Shown: positions 34,676 to 47,254 of the stretch, piece by piece
Layout of the letters: every line of letters begins with the position of its first letter
Position numbering within the stretch: the first letter of the stretch is position 1
Assembly (NCBI RefSeq): GCF_905220565.1
Contig: NC_059409.1
Coordinates: 5,897,501 to 5,961,500, forward strand
Direction: 5' to 3'
DNA length: 64,000 nt
From: Melitaea cinxia
Taxonomy: Eukaryota > Arthropoda > Insecta > Lepidoptera > Nymphalidae
Made by a program: the position numbers and the translations under genes
The notes under the pieces: model-generated
The model's input: the letters and a program-made list of their open reading frames with translations, nothing else
Told to the model about the DNA's origin: nothing
Database searches by the model: none

Positions 34676-37125
34676 GAAATCGTACTCAAACGTTATTTTT
34701 AATGTATGTTTAGCAGTTTGGGTGTAAGATTTGTGTCAAACTGAATTAGGCCGTAAGAACTAGAGCAAACTACTAAAAAAAGATAAATTAAGTTTTTCAA
34801 ACAAAAGAGAAATTATATTATTCTAACCTATTTCTGTAAAAATAAATAGCCTTAACTTTCTCTTACGCATCTATGTCATATTTATACCGCTGTATTAGAA
34901 ATAGCGCTAAATGTTTAAGCTAAAAATATCATGCAACTCTCAACTAATTTGTTATCTTTGTTTCTAATTATATTATATCAATCTTGTTATCTTTTTTATT
35001 TAAAATACAAAGAATCCTACTAAAGAACATTAGCATTCAACGGTGTGACAAAAATCATCGTTGATTTATCCGCACACCGGCATTCGACATCGTACGCTCA
35101 CAATATCCAAAATAAGTCAGTAGCATAATTATAACAACTTAACAGTAACATACGATCAACATTTTCACACATCTATCCTCAAAGTTTTACAAATCAATCA
35201 ATCACAAAATAATACAGTCGCAGTAGCTTGTGGATACACACGGGGTGATTTACTTTGAACGATATTATTTAATTTTTATTTTTATTAATGATAAGAAATA
35301 TTGCTTTACTTTATATTTTATATTTGTTTTTGTAATTTCATTTTTTATTGAAGCCTATAGGGCGTTTATTAATTTTGGTATTTGATATTGTAGTAGTTGT
35401 TTGCCATATAGATTATTGTAACTCGGTACTTTTAATTCAACTTGAGACGCACTACGTGTTTGGTAGGTACGCCTGATGACATGTTGGTGTTCACCATTAT
35501 GAAACTGCTCGAGCAGTAATATGAAAATATCTATCTTTATAAATAAAATTGAATTGCTACATGCATTGATAAGCGCAAAACTTGCAAATAGCTAGATTAA
35601 TTCGGCTTGGTTTTTTATTAGTTTTCTAATACTTTAATAAAAATTCTTATGGAATAATAAGTTAAGATTAATAAATTGCTCAAAAAATTAGAAATTTTCA
35701 GGAAACGTAACGATTGTTTTTGACACAGTCACGTGTTTGACAGTTCGGCAAACAAGACAAGATCTGTCGGGCTAGCAAGTATGATGTCTTTGTTACGAAC
35801 GTTTTGCTAAAATTTCGATGTATAAGAACGCGCTAGAACAACAGCCACAACAGTTTTAGTCAACCCTTTCGCGATTTATCTTTAAAATACTAAAAAAGAT
35901 AATTATTTAATTTTTAGGGCGAAGTTCGTCTGTAGTTCGGATCTTCTACTATCTATCGTGGTCTGGGCGTTTATGTTTCTGTTATATGTATTTTTGGAAC
36001 AGGATTCTAATCTTACGTTATTCATTTTTTTTGTTGTTTGTTACCAAATATTGTCAATGTTGTTATCACCTTTAATTAAGATACCACTTGCTTTTTTTTT
36101 TATTGCACTATTTATGTAACTGCAATGTTTTTAGTGTGTATTTTGTTGGTGATCTAATAAATAAATAAATAAATAAATAAATCTACCGTTGCCGGTAATA
36201 TTCAAAAAATATAGTATCCAAATAGAATTATTTCAAAACCAACTTTCTATATTTTCTTACAATATTATTTTAAAAGTAACTCGAGATAAAGATGATGCGG
36301 AAAATTAAGTAAACGGAATTATACTATGACAATATTTGTGTGATCAATATTAAGTATAAAAAAAGAAATATTCATAGTTATACAAAGCTTTTACCATTCG
36401 AGTCCGTGTTCCGAAAAGTTCTTTGTGTCACATCTTATTTGTGTGTATTTCTTACTGGAATAAAGCAATCGCCTGGGATATAAAATATTCAATATTTATC
36501 TAGAAATATGTACGTATATGTGTTTATATTTTAATCTTACTACAAAACTAAAAAGGTGATAGTAATATATCATATATGATGGCTTTAAGAAACTCTTTCA
36601 GTTTTATTATTCAATACTGTGCCGATTCAACCGGTTTATGATTGCTTCTTATGTTATATAAGTCATAACATAGACTTTGTAGCCTTTTATTGCATTAAAA
36701 GGCGCCACCTTAGCCAATAAAACAAATCTAAATGCCTAATCAAGCTTAAAAATTGTCGAATACGGTCAACAAACTAATAGGTATTATTAGACCTGACAGA
36801 CATAAATAAAATCTTAGAGAAATTCAATATAAAACCTCAGACCCTCATCATGAAGGTATGAGGGTTCCAATTCGGCTCAATTTACATTGTTACTAGAGTA
36901 AGAAGTTTGACCTTTTTTATCATACCGATGTCATTCTAGAATGAGCACCCTATTTATCAAGGCATTTATTCGTTTTAATAGATATGCTAGCGGCGTAACT
37001 GACGTGTAAGTTTCACATAGAATTTTGTCGTAGAATACGTTGGAGAGCTTAAAACAGGTACAGAAGTACGTGTAATAACAGATTTTGCGCAATTTCGTTT
37101 TGAATTATGAAAGAAGATTCTCACA
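34676..37125. other. AT-rich non-coding DNA
   Basis: No gene recognised over about 2.4 kb. There is an AAAT microsatellite at 36,160-36,182. Confidence 0.45.
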
Positions 37126-37320
37126 CACATACTGCAGCCTATCGCAGTCCACTGCTGGGCAAAGGCGCGGACTCATGTGTTTTTCCCATAGTCACCACAT
37201 TCGGCAGGCGGGTTGTAACCGTAGGGCTGGCTTTGACACACCGAAGACGCTGCTGCCCATCTTCGGCCTGTGTATTTCAATGCCAGCAGTTGGATGGTTA
37301 TCCCGCCATTACTGCTGACT
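37126..37320 (-). mobile_element. Family B retroelement 3' end
   Basis: The plus strand reads CAGCCTATCGCAGTCCACTG, GTCACCACATTCGGCAGGCG and CCAGCAGTTGGATGGTTATC, the reverse complement of the 1,315-1,645 copy. It breaks off near CCCGCCATTACTG. Confidence 0.75.
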
Positions 37321-38164
37321 AGCCAATTGAAGCAGTTTGCTGTTAACCTGCCATCTGCATTAAATTTCAATCTCGCCCTAAATCTCAATGGAGTATATTT
37401 ATAAACTTATTATTTTATATAACTTATATATATCACAGGCACTACGTTATCTATCTTAAGAACAGATGACCAGATACGACTAATTACTATTATACCCGCT
37501 TTACATTTTTTACGACATTAGTTTGTGATAAGAACGAGTATAACAACAGTTATATTCAATTTATTGATAATATCTTAGAAAGGATAAAATCATAACTATG
37601 GATAATTTTTTGCAGGCAATGATCTTCACCTATGATCAGGCAATTCAACCTATTTATATGTATACATATGATATATTTTAAAAATATAGTAGTACGTCAC
37701 GAATTCAGGGCGTACGAACAAATAAACTCTTCCACTTTTCGTCTGCGGTTTAAAACTTGCTATACTATCTGAGCAATAAAATGTCTTTATATCTAACAGT
37801 AGGATGTCACAGGCTGAATCATTAAAAAAAAGTTTCTTATAAACCCGTATTGACAGGAAGCCTTCCTAGAAAAGCATATAAAGACACGTGTCATACATAT
37901 TTATTAACCCCAATGGAATAACTGAGTATATTCAGCTTTACATCTTTCTTTTAAAAGAGGCATATAATCTACTGCGAGATATTAACACTTTTAGACGTTA
38001 CTTTTATTCCAAAGGCATGAATGAAATATTCAATTTAATTCTGTACATTGAAGATAATCTTAAATTTTGTGGAAAGCTTTCAGTTATCAATACTGGATCT
38101 AAAAATGCAATTCATTTAATTTTGTCCGTCTTTTTCTAAACATCACAGCATAATTATTATTTTT
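37321..38164. other. AT-rich non-coding DNA
   Basis: The 83-codon plus-strand open frame at 37,888-38,139 has no recognisable domain or start context and is not called. Confidence 0.4.
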
Positions 38165-38313
38165 AATTGTTATTTGGTTCCGTTTAAATTGCGGGGCTAA
38201 GTGCGAGATCTGACGAGTAGTTTTTGAGCTATCCCTAATAATCTGTCTTTAAGTTCTATGTTGATTATGATTTACTTTATTATTGTACCTGTCTATGTAA
38301 CTTGAAGTCGGTT
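38165..38313 (+). mobile_element. 5'-truncated copy of the AACCGACTTC-ended MITE
   Basis: It resembles the right part of the 42,323-43,177 element (TTTGGTTCCGTTTAAA, then CTGTCTATGTAACTTGAAGT) and ends GAAGTCGGTT at 38,304-38,313. The left end is missing. Confidence 0.6.
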
Positions 38314-39656
38314 TTGTTTCCGATCGAAGACAAATATGGTTATAATTTCGCAGTCCGTTTTTCACGAAGTTCAACTTTTTTTTGTAACTACCACCAATTA
38401 TTGCTGGATTAAAATTTTAACCTTCTTTTATTAAGAAACCTGTTAGGGTTGATATTGAAACTGGGAAATGATCGGCCTGATCAGATCAGTTTAAATTTGC
38501 TGTATATTTTAGGTTTAGTGAAATGGATGGATCATAAATAAATAAATATGTATCTCCAAATTTTAAACGTTACCGACAGAACAATTTCTTAATATTTTAG
38601 AGTTTCTCACGATGTTTTCACTCATCGCCGTGCGCATGAGATGAATATGGTAATAAATTTACCATTAAAATATTAAGCAGTCGTAGCCTAGATTTGAACC
38701 CGCAACGTATGGATTAGGATCCACAAGTTCCATTAAATCGGCTCAATTTATTCTTGTACTACACAATAATTTATGTGACAGTTTTTAAATTCAAATCGTA
38801 ATGTATCTAATCGTAACTAAGAAAAAGTCAGGATCAATAAATCATGTTCTCGAGTTCTTCGTAATAGAGCGTCACACATCGATTATACGAGAGATATAAA
38901 TTACGGAGTTATACCCGAAGTGGACTTGTTATTACGTAAAAATCTGTGAGGGAAGCATTTGGTTAGATTTATTCGAGCACTTTATCGTTTGCAGGTCGCT
39001 TGCCGTTATGAAACAGGAGGTAAGGATCTCACGCTCAGCGCTTTTTCAGATTTCTTTTATTGGTATAGTTAGTATTGTTCATTGTTTATATCAGCAATAT
39101 TTGTATCGAGATAAAGTTGCAAAAAAGTTATAAACTTTTGCATGTGTCCTAAGTTTGTTTCACATAGTTAATGTTTTTACGGTCGATACAAATATTTTCA
39201 TACTCTGAACCTCCGTTGAAATATCGAAAATATAAAAATTTTAATCGCAATAAATCCTGTAGAACGAAAGTATCTAGTTAAAGTTTTATCAATTTATTTG
39301 TTATAAATATTTTTTATAGGTAAACTGGCCTCATCTAGGACAGTGCCACTTGTACTGTCTCAAAGAAAATGTGCGTAATATAAATAAGGCAACGCTTTAT
39401 ACTGACTGTGTACTGTGTGTGTTTCCGGACCCACAACACAGGAGAAAATCCTACTGGAGGATCTGTTGGGTGTGAAGCGTTTTTTTAGTAATTTATTATA
39501 CCATAAATGGAAGCTATTTTCCGTCTGAAAACTAAGAATGAATCTTTGGTTTCATTCTGCTTGTCTTCTTCTCTTAAGCCAGCAAAAAAAGGCTGTTAAT
39601 TTAAGGATACGACAAATATGTTTTATAGATCTTAAATAATCTCGTCATCATCACCA
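38314..39656. other. AT-rich non-coding DNA
   Basis: No gene seen. A short GC-richer block at 39,405-39,480 (CCGGACCCACAACACAGGAG) looks like a repeat remnant but is unassigned. Confidence 0.4.
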
Positions 39657-39810
39657 TTATTATTTCAGCCTATTGCAGTCACATAAGCCTCCTCCAATTC
39701 GCGCCAAACATCTCGGTTTCTACCGGCAAACTTACGTAGACTGTCGCGAGTTGGTCCAGCGGGCCGGAGGACGTCCCATCCTGCGTTTGCCAACACGCGG
39801 TCTCCACTCC
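39657..39810 (-). mobile_element. LINE/SINE remnant related to family B tail
   Basis: It begins (plus strand) with CATCATCACC and CAGCCTATTGCAGTC, the complement of the family B tail. It then diverges into a GC-rich block with GGGCCGGAGGACGTCCCATC, a lepidopteran LINE-like segment. Confidence 0.55.
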
Positions 39811-40201
39811 AGTACAATATACATATCTGTTTAAAATAAATTTAATCTTTTACATTTTTAAAGTTTTTGTATACCATGCATCAGGTGATAGCTGCTATAA
39901 GGACAAAATGAACGCCATAAAGGCAAATGGGTGCCTTAATTATATATAACATAGTACAATATTTTATCAAGCACGTATTTTATATTGTATTAAAACATCG
40001 AAAAAAATAAGACACTTATGGGCACCATACACGTTTTCTACTTAACTGTTTATGACTATTTTACAAGTAAACATAGTAACAGACAAGGCAAACGACGATA
40101 GTTATGTCCATTAAAAACATTTTTTTAAATTATTTATTCATTAAGTACCACAAATTAATTTTAAGTTTCATACGATGATGTGTCGACAATACAAAAATAA
40201 A
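39811..40201. other. AT-rich non-coding DNA
   Basis: No supported gene or element. Confidence 0.4.
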
Positions 40202-40390
40202 TCTTATATAAATTTAATTTGTTTTATAAAATAATAAAAAAAATGAAAGTTGCTAAGTGCGTAACTCGAATGGCTCGACCAATTCGGCTAATTTATTTTT
40301 TTGTAAGTTCTTTAAGGCCCGTGGAAGGTTTTAATACAAAAAAAGACTACTGTTAACTTTTGACAGAACGAAGTCTGTCCGGGCAGCTAG
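40202..40390 (+). mobile_element. Helitron-like element, first unit of a tandem pair
   Basis: It starts with TC at 40,202 (preceded by A) and contains GTTGCTAAGTGCGTAACTCG. It ends GTCCGGGCAGCTAG at 40,390. The following unit starts immediately with TC. Confidence 0.6.
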
Positions 40391-40500
40391 TCTATATAAA
40401 TAAAAATGAATGTTGCTAAGCGGGTAACTCGAATGGCTCGACCAATTCGACTAATTTATTTTTTTGTATGTTCCTTAAGGTCCACAGGAGGTTTTGATAC

Positions 40501-40543
<43 letters not shown>

Positions 40544-40588
40544 TACTAATTTTTGACAGAACGAAGTCTTTGTCCAGGCAACTTGTTA
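40391..40588 (+). mobile_element. Helitron-like element, second unit of a tandem pair
   Basis: It starts TCTATATAAATAAAAATGAA directly after the previous CTAG. It repeats the same internal block (GTTGCTAAGCGGGTAACTCG), carries a TA microsatellite at 40,505-40,541, and ends in a decayed GTCCAGGCAACTTG. Confidence 0.6.
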
Positions 40589-40879
40589 ATAAATAAAAAG
40601 TATTGTACAAAGCAGGAAGGGACTTAAATCAAGTTTTGTATTCTACGATTAGAACACCTCTTTATTCAGTAAAAGATTTAAAAGGTGTTGAAAAGTATAC
40701 GTGTGAACCTACTGAATTAAAAGATTATACTATCCGATGACGATCTTGAGTAAGAACAAAAATAAGCATAGTAATAGCATATTCGTTTTGTATGCTGTTG
40801 TTAAACTAGCTGGCTTACCGAATCAGTAACGTATTTTATATTTTTTTATTGCTACATAATTATGTTATGGTTCACTTTA

Positions 40880-41035
40880 CAGCCTATACAGTCCACTGCT
40901 GGACATAGGCCTCCACAAGCTTACGCCAAAAATAACGCGAAATCGTGTGTTTTACCCATAGTCACCACGCTGGGCAAGCGAGTTGGTGACCACAGGGCTG
41001 GCTTTGTCGCACCGAAGACGCTTGTTATGGTTACC
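40880..41035 (-). mobile_element. Family B retroelement 3' end
   Basis: CAGCCTATACAGTCCACTGC, then GACATAGGCCTCCACAAG, then GACCACAGGGCTGGCTTTGT, in reverse orientation to the 1,315 copy. Truncated after CCGAAGACGC. Confidence 0.75.
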
Positions 41036-42322
41036 ACCAGCTATTGCTAAATTCGTGATGGAACGAAAAACAATTTCGCTAGTGTAGTATGACGTGGCAA
41101 ATTTTAGGCGTTCTTCGATAATCTGATGTTGAATATTAGCCATATTCATAGCATCTAACATACGCATAGGAAATTAATCACGATAATCGATCTTCAACGG
41201 TCTGTCAAACACAAAGTGAGAGACGTACTGGTGAAACTTGATTTATATTCGATCGCAAATTGGAAATCGATTACTTTGCAACTCTATAAGCACATTCACG
41301 CCCGATTCGTATATTTTAGGTCGGGAAAACGAAATTTGATAGCGTTGCTCGATTAAGTGTATTTTACGAGGTACTCCTTAATGTGTTATAGACTTAGTAG
41401 AAATTACCGACTTAAATTTTTACTCTATAGTAATCTAAACTAAAATAAGTGTCTGTAATAACCTCAGGTTCACTTCGGTCTGAGCATGTATACTCCAAAG
41501 TAAGTATCTGTATTAGCCAAATATCTTTGGGTTGGGCACGTATTTGAAGAAAAATATAATATTTAGAAATTTTATCAGTTTGCTATTAATGTTTTCAAAA
41601 ACGCAAAAAAATCTCAAAATCGCTGGCGTCTTTCCTTTAGGAAAAAATCAACAAGCAGCAAAATAAATAAACTTTGCACGGAATACGTGTTTATAAAAGA
41701 AAAAAAAAGACGGACAGAGTTGTAGCCCAATGAATTACGTGTTGTTCGTTTGAAAATGTTTTATGTAGAAATGGATAAATTATTAAATCAGACCAAAATT
41801 AACTACTCGTATAATAATAACAATAGAAACAATGTATTGTGCTAAACCCAAAAAAAATCACCTTTAAACAAAAGAGTATATACCTTACCTATTGTTCTTG
41901 TTGAAAACTAACCCACTTACAGACCTAACAATAAAGGTTACCAACACATTCAGCGAAAGTCTCAACATGTCTCCAAAGTTTCTTATGAAAGCTCTTCAGC
42001 GTTTAGTAGTTTAACTACACGTAAGGTTCAAACCAGTGCGCTTAAACAGTACTTAAGCTAATGGCTTAGGTCTACAGAGTCTACGAGGGCTACGCGGGGT
42101 CTACATCGCTACGCCGTCGGAATATCAAAAGCAATAATCATCATTAAAATGAGATAAAGTGAAATTAAAAAAAAAAAAAACTTTGTACGTAATTGTGATA
42201 CGATAAAACACACTATGCTGTGTCACTTTCAGGTGTTTGGCAATAAAGATGTGTCCACATATTGATTGGGATTTTGTGACTTCAATTACTTTTAAACAGC
42301 ATTTCTTTTATACAAATTTTTT
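41036..42322. other. AT-rich non-coding DNA
   Basis: A slightly GC-richer stretch at 42,060-42,120 (GGGGTCTACATCGCTACGCC) has no open frame of note. No gene is recognised. Confidence 0.4.
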
Positions 42323-43177
42323 AACCGACTTCCAAAAAAGGAGGACGTTCTTAATTCGACTGTTGGAATGAAGTTCATTACGGCAGGCTCTACATTTGAC
42401 TGGGCGACCGAACTGAAACAATTTATAACAGAAGTGACGTAATATCGGTCACACGACTGTATAGACGTTTGTAAAACTAAAATATTACTAGTAAACTTTT
42501 TTTTTAAATTTCTTTTTTTTTAATTTTGTTTTTTTATTTCACTTAATATTTTGAATTATTATTATTATTTCTTTTATTCAATATATTTTCTTATGATTAC
42601 ATTTTTAAATATATTTATAAAAAGACAAAATATTTAAAAATATAAAAATAGTAGTCCTCCGGTGGCAGGTTGAGGCCCAGACCACAGGTTTGGTTATTAT
42701 TATTATTATTATTTTGTTAGCTTTATTTTATTTTACTGTATTTGTTATTTTCTAAAATACTAAATTTCCTAAATACTTTTATGTACTTAATAAAAACCAA
42801 TCAACAAAATTAAAAAAAAATCAAAAACTATAAAATATATATAAAATTCAACATTTTATTTTTCAAATTGTGTTGCTTCTATCCGAAGGAACTTCGTTCC
42901 TACCTAGTGTCCCATGACACCACATAATTTTTTTTTTATATGTATGTTACTTCAGAACTTTTGACTGGGTGAACCGATTTCAACAAAAAAATTTTAATCG
43001 AAATGTGATGAGTGTCATTTGGTTCCATTAAAATCTAACAACTACTTTTCGAGTTATATCTAATACAACATCATCATAATCATATCTAATACAACAAAAT
43101 CATCATCGACAAAGCTTACTTGACTATTTTTTCGTCTACCTACGTTGTATTACTTGTCGATGTAATTGAAGTCGGTT
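42323..43177. mobile_element. MITE with AACCGACTTC inverted ends, interrupted by another element
   Basis: It starts AACCGACTTC at 42,323 and ends GAAGTCGGTT at 43,177. The outer parts (to about 42,362 and from about 42,931) belong together. The middle is a separate repeat whose other copy is at 60,686-61,165. Confidence 0.65.
42363..42930. mobile_element. Nested repeat with GGAACGAAGTTCC-type inverted ends
   Basis: Shares GGCTGGGCGACCGAACTGAA-like, AAGTGACGTAATATC and GGTCACACGACTG blocks, and the end AAGGAACTTCGTTCCTACC plus GTGTCCCATGACACCACA, with the copy at 60,686. The left end is degraded (TGGAATGAAGTTCATTACGG). It also contains an ATT-repeat insert near 42,700. Confidence 0.65.
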
Positions 43178-43689
43178 TTTTTCGTTTGCGAGCAAATACA
43201 ATTATTTGTGTTGTATATTTTGTAATTTGTATTTCCAAATATATTGAAATTAATTCGTTTGAAGTAGAAATTAATTTTGTTTTAAAAAACTATAATTATC
43301 TAATAATAATAATAAACGAGGACTGAAGCCTCTAGCGACGAAGTCAACCCAGCCAACTAAATTACAGCTAAGAAACGAGTAGCGTAGTGAATAAAACATG
43401 GGAATTGATACAAGATGGACGCCGATTTAAATCGGGCAGTATAAACGATAAACATCCATGTGTGATTTCGTTTAAAAAAATTAAGCCTTGTGTTTTTAGA
43501 TATAGAAAAAAAAACTTTTACAAACTGTTACGGTGTAACAGTTAATGCAGTTTTAATTAATTAACGAAATTATAACAGGCATAAAACGATTAGAATACGT
43601 TTAATTTTGTAATCTAACATTTGCATAATTAAGTAATACAGACGACAGAGAAGTCACCCCACAAAATAATAATAAAATATTTATTTATG
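43178..43689. other. AT-rich non-coding DNA
   Basis: No supported gene or element. Adjacent to the MITE there are short AATAAT iterations. Confidence 0.4.
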
Positions 43690-43812
43690 TTTTTATTTAC
43701 ACTTTATTGTACACCAAACAAGAAACAAAATAAACAAGCAACATTAACAATAATTAGTATATACAAGTACAAAAGGCGGCCTTATTGCTTGAAAGCAATC
43801 TTTTCCAGGCGG
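43690..43812 (-). mobile_element. LINE 3' UTR fragment
   Basis: ACTTTATTGTACACCAAACA and the block GGCGGCCTTATTGCTTG, then TCTTTTCCAGGCGG, match the LINE 3' end at 25,523-25,700 in the same orientation. Confidence 0.6.
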
Positions 43813-43883
43813 TTATATTGACGGTATATAATATTAATTTAATGTTATATAAATAATGTGAAACAACTGAATAAATAGACATA

Positions 43884-43887
<4 letters not shown>

Positions 43888-43949
<62 letters not shown>
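43888..43949. repeat. TA dinucleotide microsatellite
   Basis: About 31 consecutive TA units. A minus-strand open frame running through it is an artefact of the repeat. Confidence 0.95.
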
Positions 43950-43950
<1 letters not shown>

Positions 43951-44512
43951 TTGTAAATAAATACAACTTTTATAAAAAATAAACTGCCTAATGTTTGTTT
44001 TTTATAAAAACTACATGAAAATTTTATTACTGTAAATAATTTAGCGACGAAAATAAACCGATGTATCGGTATCCTATAAAAGCTAAACCTCTTTACGACA
44101 TATTCTATCCACTCAGTAACGACCGATGTTACGTTAAATTGTTCAGTAGTCGTAAAACAAGAACACCCATTCACAGACAAAGAAAGATGTACAGTATCAT
44201 TTGAGTTTTAAGAAGCCCATAAAGTTGAAGAGATATACAATTTATTTACCAAATATACCTAGCTGACCCAAGTCTATGCATGATAATGTAGCAAAAATTT
44301 ACTTTTACGAGGATCGACTGGGCACGTCGAGTTCTAAAACACCATTTTCTTTAAAAAGGTTTATAAAATATACGTAAGTAAGTCTGTATGTGTACCTTTT
44401 AACAAGTTTTTAAGTTATCTGTTCGCACTAATTAATTAATTAATTTTCTTCGTTATTTTCTTCAATAAAGACACGTCTTTTATTTTAAAAGTGTTGTTTT
44501 GGATATTATTAA

Positions 44513-44710
44513 TCTATAATATAAAAATGAGTCGCTGAATGTGTTGCTAAGCGCAAAACTCGAGAAAGGTTGGACCGATTTCGCTAATTCTTTTTTTAAA
44601 ATATTCCTTGAAGTACGAGGATGGTTCTTACGGAGAGAAAAATTCTAAAAAAAAATAATAAAATTAAAGAATCGACTGTTAGGCGATACGAAGTTCGCCG
44701 GGTCAGCTAG
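44513..44710 (+). mobile_element. Short Helitron-like element
   Basis: It starts TCTATAATATAAAAATGAGT after A and ends CGCCGGGTCAGCTAG before T. Its first 110 or so bases are nearly identical to the element at 63,176-63,444. Confidence 0.75.
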
Positions 44711-45897
44711 TTCAATATAAAAATATTTATTAAATGTCAAATGGTAGTATGAAACAGTTTTCTTTGTATTGCTATTACTAAACGTAATCAATTCATATAA
44801 GGTCTCATATCTAATGTTAAGAATGGTCCATTTTTATTCATACTCCAATCTGAAAATCTAAGATCGTTTTGGGAGTTATTCCCGAAATAGATCGTTTGAA
44901 AATAAGCATCTATTTTTGGTTCGAATAATAGACGATGATAATGATGTCCTAGTAGGATTTTTTCAGTGATTTCATTTCATGAGTATGTTAAATAAATACT
45001 TAGTACTATAAATTAGAAATGACCATTCATAATGAATGTAACCATCTAATGCATACTGACCATATATAATATAATATAATAGTTGAAGGTAAACATATTT
45101 TTTATTTAATATATATTTTAAATAAAAAATTATATGTTTTTGTTATGTTCCATAATTGTTGTACAACAGTTTATATCGCGAGTGAATGATTGTATATATT
45201 TTTTGTATTTGTTTACTGAACAGTATTTCTTCGGGCAAGGTACATTACGCATAAACATATTTTAATTTTAACTTCAATTCTGAATTATGTACACGCATTT
45301 TACCAGCTAACCGTTTTCGGGATAAACCGATTTTTAGGACAAACAAGTTTAATTTCAAAATGAGGCTGGACCAGTGACATACATAACTTATAAAAGGCAA
45401 AGTGAGATGTACAAGTTAAGGAATATAGATTGTTAATTTTATTATTTTGTTGACATTCACAAGCGTGAGATTTTATGATATATACGTATCTTTTAATAAA
45501 TCATTGGCCCAAAAATATTCTTTTTACTGATGACCTCAAGCTGTGGTAACACGAAATATAATAAAAATGTTGTAGCTACTGCATCAATTGTTCATGTTTG
45601 GCAAAAATTTCAATATTCACTATCAAAAATTGTATAAAGATTAACTGTATTTTAGAAGGATCGCCGTTCGTTGACCTGAACTCATTTTCTTGGCGCCTTA
45701 GCGTCGGAACCTTGTTGCAACACTGTGTAATATTCACTTATATGACATGATAAATTGCAAAAGTAAACTAAAATAAGAAAATTAAGGTCGAAGAATTTTC
45801 TAAAAGATTATTGAATCTGTTTCTGTAGACAATTTCATAAATCTTGAAATACTTTAAGTATTGTAAAGAAAAAGTATTGTAAAAGAAACAAACAAAA
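44711..45897. other. AT-rich non-coding DNA
   Basis: No gene recognised. It ends in the AAAA that forms the left flank of the LTR element. Confidence 0.4.
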
Positions 45898-46355
45898 TGT
45901 AGCATATATTTTTAATAGCGCCTGGTTTCGTTCCTGCTGATGTATAATAGCACAGTTATGCATTAGCGTTGCTATTTACTTTTTCTAGGCGACTGATTTA
46001 ATTTTGGAATACCCTCGTATTGTATTACGTCGCGGTTCACCTTAGGGGGTAGATGTGTCGCGACGCGCGGGGTATGCTAGGGTATATAAGCCTCAGGGCG
46101 AGTGTTTGCGGCTCTTTTTCCCTTTTTGCTCTTTTCTTTTTTGGGTTGGATTCTCTCGCCGTCTTAAGATCTGAGTGTGGGTGAGTCATTGTAGTTTCTT
46201 ATGGTATAAGCTCTGCTTTAGTGTAAGGTGATTTTGTGTGTTTTGAAAAAGAAGATTAAGATTCTGTAGGATTTTTTTTACTCTCTCTCTTGTGTCTCGT
46301 GTTAGGAGTTGTGGGTGTCTCTCTAACCCAGCAAACAATTTTCTAACACGTAGCA
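45898..46355 (+). repeat. LTR1 (outer left)
   Basis: It begins TGTAGCATATATTTTTAATA and ends CACGTAGCA, with a TATATAA box at 46,083-46,089. Almost identical to LTR3. It is not followed by a primer-binding site but directly by LINE-derived sequence. Confidence 0.92.
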
Positions 46356-46665
46356 CTACCTACATGGAACCAACAACAGAGCTGGTGCGGCTTGTGAAGC
46401 GGCGGAAAAAACAAAAGCAGACAAATACAGGGGTCTAGGCTCCGAATATGATTTTGTCCCATTCGGTGTCGAGACCCTTGGTCCGTGGGGTCCTAGTGCT
46501 ATAACCCTTTTTAAGGAAATATCGAAAAGGTTATTCGACGTCACAGGAGACCGAAGAGCTGGCAGCTATTTCGGACAAAGAATTAGTCTAGCTATTCAAA
46601 GGGGGAACGCTGCCAGTATCTTCGGAACCTTGCCTAAAGGGACTCCTTTTAATAATATTTTTTAA
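46356..46665 (+). pseudogene. Non-LTR reverse transcriptase C-terminal fragment
   Basis: The open frame from about 46,357 to the stop at 46,663-46,665 has no ATG start. It includes KADKYRGLGSEYDFVPFGVE, TLGPWGPSA, LFKEISKRLFDVTGDRR and RISLAIQRGNAASIFGTLP. Segments of the type VETLG.WG and QR.S.AIQRGNA close the ORF2 proteins of a well-known insect and invertebrate LINE group. It begins within two bases of the end of LTR1, so the junction replaces the expected primer-binding site and leader. Confidence 0.75.
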
Positions 46666-47197
46666 TTATTATATTATGTATATATATATACTTAAGGTTT
46701 TTTAGTTTAATGTTATTTATCTAATTATTATTATTATATTATAAGTTGCTAATATGTTCTTAATTATTCGTTGTGTACAATTTTTTTTTTTCGATATTTA
46801 ATTTTCAATACTCTTTTTCCCCATTATTTTATATTTGTTAAAGCATTATTAAATCTATTTAGTTTATCATAATAGGAATTGATAAACATATATACATATA
46901 TATAATATGTATTTGCATTTATGTGTATGTATGTATTTACATATATCACAGTCAGTCAGTCCCAGTCTAACAATACAGAACCTAAATAAATTATAGTCAA
47001 TTACTTTCTCAATAAAATTGTACACTTTAAGGGTAATTGACAATTTTTGAATGGAAGATTAACTAGACAATAAAAATAGAGGATGCATCCGCATTTTTAT
47101 GCCAATATAGTATATCACTAGATACTTATAGTGACTTACCCAAGGAGGTCAATAAGTGTGAAACCACACGAGCGTCCAGTCTACACGTGATATTTGA
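46666..47197. other. AT-rich cargo between LINE fragment and acetyltransferase
   Basis: Low-complexity, TATATA-rich sequence with no coding signal, followed from about 47,100 by less AT-rich sequence that may be the 5' leader of the captured gene. Confidence 0.4.
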
Positions 47198-47254
47198 TGT
47201 GAATATAAAATAGAATCACTGACGCCCGCCACATTTCCCGGCGCACTGAGGGTG

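Noticed and set aside
37888..38139. 83-codon plus-strand open frame
   Set aside because: No family resemblance and no support from context. Probably chance.
43845..44180. 111-codon minus-strand open frame
   Set aside because: A long part is an alternating Tyr-Ile run translated from the TA microsatellite, and the rest matches nothing.
45898..46355. LTR1 as a solo LTR
   Set aside because: Its near-identity to LTR3 and the AAAA at both outer edges fit better with a paired outer LTR of a larger unit, though a solo LTR cannot be excluded.
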